From: a virus
Virus record (IMG/VR): IMGVR_UViG_3300044801_000208
Location: 33,809-97,808 of that record
DNA length: 64,000 nt
Strand: one strand, 5' to 3'
Both the position numbers and the translations under genes were made by a program. Under the pieces are notes generated by a model. That model made no database searches and had not been told where the DNA came from. It saw nothing but the letters and a program-made list of their open reading frames with translations. Shown here piece after piece: positions 56,853-64,000 of this stretch. The first letter of the stretch is position 1. Each line of letters begins with the position of its first letter.

Positions 56853-57744
56853 TTGGTGGCGTTCTTGACAAGTGGTCCTGCTTTTGCGGCACAAGACCGA
56901 GAACAGCAAGTTTTTTTTTGCGGTTAGGTAGTTGGAGAGCACGAAACATTTTCCTCGTGCACCGCACCCAGCCGTTAGCCATTAGGATGGCGGCATTCTC
57001 CTGATCGACGAAACGGGTTTCTGAATTTGTAGGGCAGAGAAGCCATATCGTTCCGATTCTTATTTTTCTCAAAATCTCTTTTTGTACTTCGGGCATCGGT
57101 CCACGTTTCGGCATCGGCTTACCCTTCTTTGCCAGACTCATATTTAGTCGGTGCTCCGCACTTTTTGGTCTGTTCTTCAGCCTTGCACGTATCTTCTCTC
57201 CGAATCCGGCTGGCTTTGGTTTACCTGTCTTGCTTTCGGAGAGATGCTTACACCACTCCTTTGAAAACGTTTTTCCCTTGTTCGGTCGATGCCCCATGCG
57301 TCGGCGTGTGTCTACGCCTTGGCGCGTTGCTTCTGGGTTTGCCCGTCTCCCTGTAAGGGTCTGAGCAATTTTTCTTTTCGTATCCTCGGGCAAAGGTACA
57401 CCTTTGCGAGATGATGGCGGTCGTCCAACTTCGCCGGGTCGGCGGATGTTGTAGCCAGCGGTTAGGGCACTGTATTGTTCCGCCAATGAGAGTTCTTTAG
57501 CTACCCGCTCGTTGGGATCGCAGAATTCTAGGACATTTACAGTAAACGCGGATTCTCCGTATTTGTCCCAAGAGTGTTGGAGATGGGGGTTTTCGTGTAG
57601 ACCTCTCTGGAGCATTCTACGATGGTACCGCAGCCTGTTGTAAAGAGAGACGGAGCTTCCCACGTAATACTTCTGGTTGGCAGTATTACGTATACAGTAG
57701 ACGCCACACCGCTGATCAATAAGCTTTTTTGACGGCAATTCCAT
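56830..57744 (-). CDS. GIY-YIG homing endonuclease with NUMOD repeats
   Basis: 304 residues. GVYCIRNTANQKYYVGSSVS is GIY-YIG; YGESAFTVNVLEFC and a Glu (LAEQYSALTAGYNIR) follow. The C-terminus has NUMOD3-like basic repeats (HLSESKTGKPKPAGFGEKIR, HRLNMSLAKKGKPMP) and an HTH-like end. AT-rich. It lies between the Cys-rich gene and the resolvase gene. Confidence 0.85.
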   Translation of the reverse strand: MELPSKKLIDQRCGVYCIRNTANQKYYVGSSVSLYNRLRYHRRMLQRGLHENPHLQHSWDKYGESAFTVNVLEFCDPNERVAKELSLAEQYSALTAGYNIRRPGEVGRPPSSRKGVPLPEDTKRKIAQTLTGRRANPEATRQGVDTRRRMGHRPNKGKTFSKEWCKHLSESKTGKPKPAGFGEKIRARLKNRPKSAEHRLNMSLAKKGKPMPKRGPMPEVQKEILRKIRIGTIWLLCPTNSETRFVDQENAAILMANGWVRCTRKMFRALQLPNRKKKLAVLGLVPQKQDHLSRTPPISSGGTA

Positions 57745-57782
57745 AAGACAACCTCTACTAGATACTAAAGGAAGTCAATTTA

Positions 57783-58595
57783 GTGAGAAAAGAAACTCAA
57801 CAAATTATCCGAAATATCCCGCCCCCTATGCCGGAGATTTCTCAGTGGGTTATATTTGCGCTGGATTTGTCCCTTTCTCGAACAGGATGGGCGGTGTCGC
57901 ATATCAAAAAGGAGCCGGGGCGAACAGAAGCGGTGACCCTTGGGGTTGGGTCAGTCAAGCCCGAGTCGGCAAGTGCTCCCGTGTGGGTTAGGAGTGTGAT
58001 GATCGGTCAAGGTCTCATGGAAGTTATGGTGACACCGGGAGTGAGGTCTCTATTAGAACAGGGGGCCGGTATTATGTTTGCCGTGGAAGCCGCCACGCCA
58101 CGTAACGATTTCCTTACAAGTATTTCACGAGTTACACATTCTATCTTTTTTGCGCAAGGAACCCCTTTTGACAAAAAGAGAGTTTATACACTTTCGGTGA
58201 ACGCAAGCACGCTGCGTTCACTTATGCACCTTTCGCAACGAGGAGCTGGGAACAAAAAAGAGAATATTGAAAAGGCGTTTACCTACGTGAGCAAGCAAGC
58301 CTACCCAAAATTGGATAGTGATGCTTGTGATGCCGTGTTGCTGGCTGCGGTTGGGGAGCACGCATGCCGCATTTTTCTCGGGTACCCCGATGAGGTACCA
58401 GAAAATTTCATCAACACTTTATGTAACGCGGCGCAAGAAGTCAAAGGCAAGGGGCGCAGGCAGCGAGTTGTTACCAAAGGGATTTTGCACCGCCCAGAGT
58501 ACTTCTACACTCACGAAACGCAGACTAGGACTCTCCTTAAAAAGGATGCCAGCAGCCCGTCAAAAAAGCTCAGCCGTTCTGAGTTCAAAATCTAA
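57783..58595 (+). CDS. RuvC-like Holliday junction resolvase
   Basis: 270 residues, GTG start. RNase H-fold motifs: IFALDLSLSRTGWAV (first Asp), IMFAVEAATPRNDF (Glu) and LDSDACDAVLLAAVG (final Asp pair). Resolves recombination or packaging branches. The whole gene is AT-rich in codon choice, unlike its neighbours, so it may have been imported or recoded in full. Confidence 0.7.
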   Translation: MRKETQQIIRNIPPPMPEISQWVIFALDLSLSRTGWAVSHIKKEPGRTEAVTLGVGSVKPESASAPVWVRSVMIGQGLMEVMVTPGVRSLLEQGAGIMFAVEAATPRNDFLTSISRVTHSIFFAQGTPFDKKRVYTLSVNASTLRSLMHLSQRGAGNKKENIEKAFTYVSKQAYPKLDSDACDAVLLAAVGEHACRIFLGYPDEVPENFINTLCNAAQEVKGKGRRQRVVTKGILHRPEYFYTHETQTRTLLKKDASSPSKKLSRSEFKI

Positions 58596-58666
58596 ATTTC
58601 CAGTATTACAGTAGTGAGTCCCGCCTAGACCTCAGGTCGCAAGGGCATCGACTCTAGGAGAGCCAC

Positions 58667-59953
58667 ATGGCGAAGCCGCAGCAGAAGTCTGCCCCGATAG
58701 ACACCCGCAATCTCACAGTTGACCAGCGCCGCGAGCTCTTCCTGAAGGGGCGCAAGGAGGAGAAGCCTGACTACCAGGTCCTCACCAAGGACTACACCGA
58801 CGAGCTCATCCCGTACGGCCTGATCACCTTCGACTACGTTCTCGGCCTCGGCGGCATCTCCAGGCACGGCCGCGTCTCCCAGGTGCACGGCGACGAGGGC
58901 GTCGGCAAGTCCACCCTCACCTACCAGATCGCCAAGAATTACCAGGAGTACACGGGCGAGCCGCTGGGCGTGTTCGACTTCGAGGGCACGGGCACCCCGG
59001 AGTACCTGGCCCGCATCGGCTGCGACATGGACATGGTCACCCTCCGCCAGCCCGACAGCATGGAGAACGCGGTCATAGACACGATCGACCTCATCAAGCA
59101 GGGCTGCCGCTTCTTCATCTACGACTCTATCCCGTGGATCAACACCATGGTGGACGAGAAGGACATCCGCTCCAAGAAGGCGTTCCGCGCCTCCTACGGC
59201 AAGCACGCCCAGATCATGGACAAGTTCTTCAAGACCCTGCACCCCTACGTCAAGCGTGCCGACGGCCACATGTTCATGATCAACCAGACCCGCTCCCGCA
59301 TCGACGACTCCACCGAGGCGAGCTGGGCCAACGACTACAGCTACACGAACAAGACCTACGTCCTCCCGGGCGGGCGCATCTGCCGCTTCACGCCGTCCAC
59401 GATGATCGAGCTCCGCATGATCAAGGAGGTCAAGCCGTTCGACGGCAAGCCGGGCAGCGCGGGCGACCCCGCCAAGGACTGCTTCGTGGTCGAGCCAGCC
59501 ACGCCCGAGACCGAGGGCAAGCCCTGCGTCAACCTCGTCAGGGCGAGGACGCTCAAGAACAAGGTGACGGGCGCGGGCTTCCGCGAGGGCCACATCTGGG
59601 TCCGCCCCGCGACCAGCGCCATGCCGGGCATCGACGACCTGATGTCCGTCCGCGAGCTGGCGAGGGAGTACGGCTACATCACCAACAAGGGCGCGAAGTG
59701 GTGCGTCGGGAGGTCCTTCGACGACGCCATCATCGTGTACCCGAACAAGGACGCGGCGGTCGAGGACCTGACGGTCAACAGGAACCCCGAGGTGCACGCC
59801 AAGCTCAAGGCGCTCCTGGCCGAGGCGATCGTGAAGGACCAGAGCGGACGCCACGCCACCGTGGTCACCGCCGAGGAGATCGGCATGATCGAGGGCGACG
59901 ACGTCCAGGCACCCGTGGGCAAGGGCTTGGTGGCCGAGGAAGACGACGAGTAA
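58667..59953 (+). CDS. RecA/UvsX-like recombinase
   Basis: 428 residues. Walker A GDEGVGKST, Walker B-like FFIYDSIPWI, and the MFMINQTRSRIDDST segment equivalent to RecA motif 3/L1. The acidic C-terminus (GLVAEEDDE) is typical. GC-rich normal phage codon style, strong SD. Works with the nearby SbcC-like ATPase, exonuclease and resolvase in recombination-dependent replication. Confidence 0.9.
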   Translation: MAKPQQKSAPIDTRNLTVDQRRELFLKGRKEEKPDYQVLTKDYTDELIPYGLITFDYVLGLGGISRHGRVSQVHGDEGVGKSTLTYQIAKNYQEYTGEPLGVFDFEGTGTPEYLARIGCDMDMVTLRQPDSMENAVIDTIDLIKQGCRFFIYDSIPWINTMVDEKDIRSKKAFRASYGKHAQIMDKFFKTLHPYVKRADGHMFMINQTRSRIDDSTEASWANDYSYTNKTYVLPGGRICRFTPSTMIELRMIKEVKPFDGKPGSAGDPAKDCFVVEPATPETEGKPCVNLVRARTLKNKVTGAGFREGHIWVRPATSAMPGIDDLMSVRELAREYGYITNKGAKWCVGRSFDDAIIVYPNKDAAVEDLTVNRNPEVHAKLKALLAEAIVKDQSGRHATVVTAEEIGMIEGDDVQAPVGKGLVAEEDDE

Positions 59954-60210
59954 TGATCAGCGACAAGCAGAGGCAGTACCTCTACGACCTGGCGACGTCC
60001 TTCGTCGACGTGAACCACAGGCTGGTGAACGAGCTCCGCGACAAGGCGGAGGACATCGTCGTGCGGAAGGAACTCCCCTGGGACGACTTCTCGTTCGTCT
60101 GGGAAATCCTGCGCGAGGGCGCGATCATGTACAAGCACAGGGAGCTGGTGCACGCCTACGAAGAGGCGAAGGAGGAGGCGGACAATGGCAATGACTGCTA
60201 CTCAGTATAA
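59953..60210 (+). CDS. Small protein coupled to the recombinase
   Basis: 85 residues, start ATG overlapping the recA stop (TAATG). MISDKQRQYLYDLATSFVDV, helical and acidic. Possibly a recombinase accessory factor. The last codons (AAT GGC AAT GAC TGC TAC TCA GTA) are AT-rich, near the next HEG. Confidence 0.55.
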   Translation: MISDKQRQYLYDLATSFVDVNHRLVNELRDKAEDIVVRKELPWDDFSFVWEILREGAIMYKHRELVHAYEEAKEEADNGNDCYSV

Positions 60211-60288
60211 AAAGCACGAGCATGACGGCGAGACTTGGTGGAATCGAGCAAATTAGCCCCCGCCGCCGCGTCAAAATGGGTTGACTGA

Positions 60289-60295
60289 GTATTAG
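60289..60295 (+). promoter_or_regulatory. GTATTAG promoter-like motif
   Basis: 5 nt ahead of the HEG start; TTGACT lies just upstream but too close to act as a -35. Confidence 0.3.
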
Positions 60296-60300
60296 CCTAG

Positions 60301-60825
60301 ATGGGCAAAGTGGGCACCAGTCGAACGATTGATCTTTTGGGTCAGGCCTTCAACCGATTCACCGTCCTCAAGAAAATAGGGCTGAACAAGTCTAGGTCAG
60401 CCGTGTGGGCGTGCAAGTGCGTATGTGGTGCACGTACGAAAGTTGTGGGTTCTGACCTCATCCGTGGTCGAATAAAGAGCTGCGGATGCCTTGCCAGGCA
60501 TGGAAAATGCAAGACAGTAGAATACGCGATTTTCCACTCCGCCAAGCACCGCGCTAAGCTCGGGAAAATTCCCTTCACTCTAAAACTGAGTGACATAGTT
60601 GTCCCTCTGATCTGTCCTGTCCTTGACATCCCGATTCATCGTCACGTCAAAAAACTACGCGAGGACAGCCCGTCCCTTGAGCGTATCTATCCAACAGAAG
60701 GGTACGTTCTCGGCAACGTGGCTGTCATCAGCCACAAAGCCAATCGAATGAAGGGGGAATCAACCCCTGAAGAACTGATAGCCCTTGGTGAGAAGTTCCG
60801 GAGGCTGCATGCGACTCTCCGGTAG
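60301..60825 (+). CDS. HNH-like homing endonuclease
   Basis: 174 residues. Zinc module VWACKCVCGARTKVVGSDLI ... KSCGCLARHGK, then the nuclease motif SPSLERIYPTEGYVLGNVAV, then ISHKANRMKGES. It overlaps the start of the SbcC-like gene by 17 nt; that gene's first codons are AT-rich (GGT AGA AAT TTT CAG). Confidence 0.8.
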   Translation: MGKVGTSRTIDLLGQAFNRFTVLKKIGLNKSRSAVWACKCVCGARTKVVGSDLIRGRIKSCGCLARHGKCKTVEYAIFHSAKHRAKLGKIPFTLKLSDIVVPLICPVLDIPIHRHVKKLREDSPSLERIYPTEGYVLGNVAVISHKANRMKGESTPEELIALGEKFRRLHATLR

Positions 60826-63073
60826 AAATTTTCAGGCCTGGAGCGAGTTCTCTTTGGATATTGAGGGGCTCACGATCCTGACCGGCCCGTCCGACACGGG
60901 CAAGTGCCTAGCCCCCGGCACGCCCGTGCTCATGTATGACGGTTCCATCAAGCTGGCTGATGGCATCCTCCTCGGCGACCTGCTGATGGGGTCTGACTCC
61001 AAGCCGCGTCGTGTTCTGTCCCTGGCACATGGCTGGGGAGAGATGTATGAAGTTATCCCCAAAAAGGGAGACTCTTACAAGGTCAACGGACCTCATGTCC
61101 TGTCCCTGGTCAGAACCGCCGCAGGCGTGCGGTGGAGAAGCGGGAAGCGAACTGACGGCCCGAAAACTAGGCTGGACAACGCCATCGTCAACCTGTCCGT
61201 ACAGGACTACCTCCGCAAAAGTCAGTCATTCAAACGCGTTGCGAAGGGTTATCGGGTGGGGGTGGACTTCCCTGAGCAACCCGTGGCGGTAGACCCATAC
61301 TTCTTTGGCTTGTGGCTAGGCGACGGAAGGTCTAATAGGCCGGAGATAACAAGCGATGATGTAGAGGTCGTTGAGGCGGTTTACGCGACGGCGGCCGCGG
61401 CAGGGCTAGAAGTCTCTATGTACGGCGCTGATAACGACAAAACCGCGTCGTGGCACATTAACACGGGAATTAGAGGGAGCAGACAGAATTCCGTGCTCAC
61501 GGGTCTGCGCGGTCTGGGTGTCATAGGAAACAAGCATATCCCGCTTCCGTACAAGGCAAATAGCCGCAGGAACAGGCTGGAACTTTTAGCGGGCCTCATG
61601 GATTCAGACGGAAGCCTGGACGCTTCTAATAACTATGACTTCGTGTCCAAGGTCGAACGCCTCGCCGCCGACGTCTGTTTTACAGCTCGTTCTCTGGGTT
61701 TAGCCGCCTACATGAAGCCCTGCGAGAAGACCTGCACCAACGGCAAGAATGGCCCCGCGACGGGGCGGTACTACCGGGTCTGCATATCCGGTGACATTAA
61801 GTCCATCCCCGTGCGCGTGGCGCGGAAACTGGCCGCACCAAGGCGGTCCAAAAGGAACGTCTTACGCACCGGGATAACGGTCCGCCCTGCGGGATACGGA
61901 GAATACTTCGGCTTCGAGATAGGCGGCGACGGGCTGTTCCTGCTGGGGGACTTCACCGTGACGCACAACAGCGCCCTGTTCCGCGCCCTCAAGGGCGTCC
62001 TCCGCAACGAGCTACCCGCCGAGTGGGTGCGCGACGGGCAGGACGAGCCGATGGAGGTCACCGTCGAGGCCGGGGGCTACAGGATCGCGGCGTCCCGCTC
62101 CCGCAAGGGCTCCACGAAGTACGAGGTCACGCCGGGGGTCACCGACCCGACCGACAAGTACGCCGCGCTGGCGGGCGGCGTCCCGGACGTCGTCAAGGGG
62201 CTGAAGTACGGCGAGGTCACGATAGGCACGTTCGACGTCGACCCTCTCTTCGGCAGGCAGAACTCCGCGCAGTTCCTCATCGACCCCGAGACCTTCAAGC
62301 CAGCCGAGGTGAACGCCATACTGGGCGCGTTCGGCGGCACCGAGAAGCTGGAGCGCGGCAAGAAGGAGGCCAACCTCCGCAAGACCCAGAAGGACGCCGA
62401 GGCCAGGAGCCTGGCCGAGCAGATACGGGGCGCGGAGGAGCGCAAGGCGTCCCTCGCCGGGATGCAGGCGGAGGGGCAGGCGCTCAGCGCCGCCCTGCAC
62501 GGGCTGGAGGGAGCCATCCGCAGCCTGGAGACCGAGACCTACTGGCTGGGCGCTGCGTCAGGTTATCGTCAGAGGATCGTCCCGTTGCGTCAGATTATGG
62601 ACGCTCTCATTCTGCCGGACACGACCGGGCTGGAGCAGCTCAACAGCCTCTCCCTGTACGCGGAGCAGGCGGCGGACGCGTCAGCCTACGCCAGGTGGCT
62701 CGCCAAGCCCCTGTCGACCGTTTCTAGCGCCATGGAGGACTGGGCGTGGGTCAGGGGCACCTGGAACACGATCGCCGCCCTGGAGGGCGCTGTGGAGGCG
62801 GGAAGGCACGTCGTGGCGACGGACGGGCTCAGGAGCTCGCTCACGGACGCCGAGCGGACGTATTCCGAGGCGGTCAGGCTGTGGAACAGTATTAGCAGGC
62901 TAGAAGTCCTCTCCTCGCTGCTGGGGGAACTCAAGGGTTCGGCCGACAGACTGGCCGGGGTCGAGGCGGAACTCTCAGCGGCGCAGGCGGAGCTCAAGAA
63001 GGGGCTATGCCCCAAGTGCGGTTTTGACGGAGTATGCCCTAATTGCGGAAATCGACTGTCAAACCCCCAGTAG
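60809..63073 (+). CDS. SbcC/Rad50-like ATPase with P-loop intein
   Basis: The 754-residue precursor splices to about 399. Start ATG after GGAGG. N-terminal RLSGRNFQAWSEFSLDIEGL and TILTGPSDTGK/S (Walker A interrupted by the intein), then GTFDVDPLFGRQNSAQFLID, a coiled-coil region (KDAEARSLAEQIRGAEERKA) and a C-terminal CPKCGFDGVCPNCG zinc hook-like or ribbon motif. Likely the gp46-type subunit of a recombination nuclease. Confidence 0.75.
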   Translation: MRLSGRNFQAWSEFSLDIEGLTILTGPSDTGKCLAPGTPVLMYDGSIKLADGILLGDLLMGSDSKPRRVLSLAHGWGEMYEVIPKKGDSYKVNGPHVLSLVRTAAGVRWRSGKRTDGPKTRLDNAIVNLSVQDYLRKSQSFKRVAKGYRVGVDFPEQPVAVDPYFFGLWLGDGRSNRPEITSDDVEVVEAVYATAAAAGLEVSMYGADNDKTASWHINTGIRGSRQNSVLTGLRGLGVIGNKHIPLPYKANSRRNRLELLAGLMDSDGSLDASNNYDFVSKVERLAADVCFTARSLGLAAYMKPCEKTCTNGKNGPATGRYYRVCISGDIKSIPVRVARKLAAPRRSKRNVLRTGITVRPAGYGEYFGFEIGGDGLFLLGDFTVTHNSALFRALKGVLRNELPAEWVRDGQDEPMEVTVEAGGYRIAASRSRKGSTKYEVTPGVTDPTDKYAALAGGVPDVVKGLKYGEVTIGTFDVDPLFGRQNSAQFLIDPETFKPAEVNAILGAFGGTEKLERGKKEANLRKTQKDAEARSLAEQIRGAEERKASLAGMQAEGQALSAALHGLEGAIRSLETETYWLGAASGYRQRIVPLRQIMDALILPDTTGLEQLNSLSLYAEQAADASAYARWLAKPLSTVSSAMEDWAWVRGTWNTIAALEGAVEAGRHVVATDGLRSSLTDAERTYSEAVRLWNSISRLEVLSSLLGELKGSADRLAGVEAELSAAQAELKKGLCPKCGFDGVCPNCGNRLSNPQ
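60905..61969 (+). mobile_element. Intein in the P-loop of the SbcC-like ATPase
   Basis: 355-residue class 1 intein: starts CLAPGTPVLMYDG, ends DFTVTHN before Ser+1. LAGLIDADG motifs FGLWLGDGRSN and LAGLMDSDGS. Paralogue of the helicase P-loop intein at 39927, with an identical 67-nt segment (61709-61775 versus 40764-40830). Confidence 0.9.
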
Positions 63074-63082
63074 AGGTTTGAT

Positions 63083-63850
63083 ATGCCGTACCGAGATTCC
63101 GAGCAAAAAACGCTAACCAAAGAAAGCACGCAAGAGCACGACGAGAACGAAAAATCGAGGCAGGTGAATGTATCCGCTGTAAACGACCTGCCCGGCGGGG
63201 TAAAACTCTATGTGCGAAGCACGCAAAATACGCGCACGAGTATAGGCCAAATGCGCTCTGAAAATCAAATCATTCGGGTGAATGTTTCAATGGTGTCCTT
63301 AAAGTGGGGTGATGTCCTTTCGACTCTTCTCCCCGGTGCATTGGCACTATTTGCCGTCACAGGCTTTTTCCCGCCACTCGATGCTCGGATTCACAACATC
63401 GAACAAGTCGGGACTACCCTTGGAATCATTCTTTTGATGGGTGCTGCCTTGGCTGGCGGAATACTTGAGGCTTTCACCCGTGTCGTTTGGGAGCGATACT
63501 GGCTAATCCCTAACTGTAAGCCGATAGATGCACTGAAAAATCTCAGAGCGGATAATCTTGAACTGTACGAGCGCGGCGTTCAAAGCTCCTATAAATATGT
63601 GACGTTTTATGCTAATTTCGCATGGGCAATTGGAATCCTGATCCTTAGCCGCCTTCATAAAGGCGATAGCCCATGCTCTGCTCTCCTTTGGATTTTAGTA
63701 ATTATCATGTTGATTCTTCTACGGGGATCGCATATACAGTGGACTTATTTTGTAAACTACCTCAACAAAATTTTCGGTGAAAGGAGCGATGATGCTGAAA
63801 AACGATCCACCTCCGGGGACACAAGTCAGATTCACAAGACAGTTTCGTAA
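63083..63850 (+). CDS. Membrane protein of bacterial style
   Basis: 255 residues. A hydrophilic N-terminus, then four hydrophobic segments (LLPGALALFAVTGFFPPL, GIILLMGAALAGGILEAF, FYANFAWAIGILILSRL, LLWILVIIMLILLRG). AT-rich with no phage codon style, so it looks like a recently acquired bacterial gene. No function is recognised; exclusion or defence roles are only speculation. Confidence 0.6.
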   Translation: MPYRDSEQKTLTKESTQEHDENEKSRQVNVSAVNDLPGGVKLYVRSTQNTRTSIGQMRSENQIIRVNVSMVSLKWGDVLSTLLPGALALFAVTGFFPPLDARIHNIEQVGTTLGIILLMGAALAGGILEAFTRVVWERYWLIPNCKPIDALKNLRADNLELYERGVQSSYKYVTFYANFAWAIGILILSRLHKGDSPCSALLWILVIIMLILLRGSHIQWTYFVNYLNKIFGERSDDAEKRSTSGDTSQIHKTVS

Positions 63851-64000
63851 GATCGCAGCTCGTGAGATCGCAACAGTAGTGTCCGGCTAAAATCTCGCCG
63901 TCGTTCATAACCAACACATAATAAACAGGATGCGGAATCGTTTGCATTTTTCGATTTGAATTGTTTTTGCGCCAACTGGCCGCCGAACCGGCACAGCTGT

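Noticed and set aside
63762-63947. Minus-strand 61-codon ORF near the right end
   Set aside because: No ribosome site, and it overlaps the coding end of the membrane protein. Apart from the first 35 residues its composition is not protein-like. The last 150 bases of the window hold nothing else I can support.
1-64000. Stop-codon reassignment of TAG, suggested by two in-frame TAG codons
   Set aside because: Many genes here end cleanly at TAG (helicase, SSB-like, exonuclease, several HEGs), and no CTA-anticodon tRNA was found in the array. Isolated mutations or readthrough fit better.
1-64000. CRISPR array
   Set aside because: No regularly spaced repeats were seen. The repeated AAGTTT spacers belong to tRNA boundaries and the 13-bp and 26-bp repeats are tandem.

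Overview
This window is a GC-rich segment of a large tailed, myovirus-like bacteriophage genome. It holds a virion module on the minus strand (baseplate spike, hub, tape measure), a tRNA array, and a full replication and nucleotide set: class II ribonucleotide reductase, primase-helicase, DinG-like helicase, RecA-like recombinase, HU-like protein, a probable ssDNA-binding protein, RuvC-like resolvase and an SbcC-like ATPase. Several predicted proteins carry Sec or lipoprotein signals, one of them an outer-membrane barrel, which suggests a Gram-negative host. The host cannot be named from the sequence.

Layout. 1-14614 (minus): tail and baseplate genes. 15251-17171: small accessory genes, including a phosphoesterase/glycosylase chimera and a WGR-domain protein. 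17105-21141 (minus): about a dozen tRNAs with an RNase P RNA gene, a candidate circularly permuted tRNA, decayed tRNAs, several unexplained structured RNAs and two homing endonuclease genes (HEGs) whose 3' ends run into tRNA genes. 21140-23369 (minus): an ECF-like sigma factor behind a slippage-broken gene, then four small ORFs. 23374-35061 (minus): a ribonucleotide reductase with three inteins, a TnpB element and the primase-helicase operon. Transcription diverges near 35.2 kb. 36002-63850 (mostly plus): assembly-type genes, a helicase with two inteins, a consensus sigma-70 promoter driving a candidate small RNA, a run of exported proteins, then recombination genes.

The outstanding property is the density of homing elements: about fifteen free-standing HEGs (GIY-YIG, T5orf172, HNH, endonuclease VII types), six inteins and one TnpB element. 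Wherever a HEG abuts a host gene, the adjoining end of that gene uses AT-richer synonymous codons unlike its GC-rich body. In two places a leftover copy of the original gene end is still present: a mini-ORF at 7738-7812 repeats the first 11 residues of the hub gene in different codons, and a remnant at 43819-43848 repeats the helicase C-terminus beyond its HEG. This reads as HEGs that arrive with a recoded, cleavage-resistant copy of the end of the gene they invade, a natural parallel to cleave-and-rescue. Other highlights are the phage-borne RNase P RNA, hairpins that enclose HEG ribosome-binding sites, two class 3 inteins, and a 67-nt identical tract shared by two P-loop inteins in unrelated genes.

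Several genes are visibly damaged: an in-frame TAG near the end of a tail protein, a 5-base insertion in an assembly gene, a nonsense codon in a HEG, and tandem-repeat frameshifts ahead of the sigma factor. All assignments come from reading the sequence; no database search was possible.
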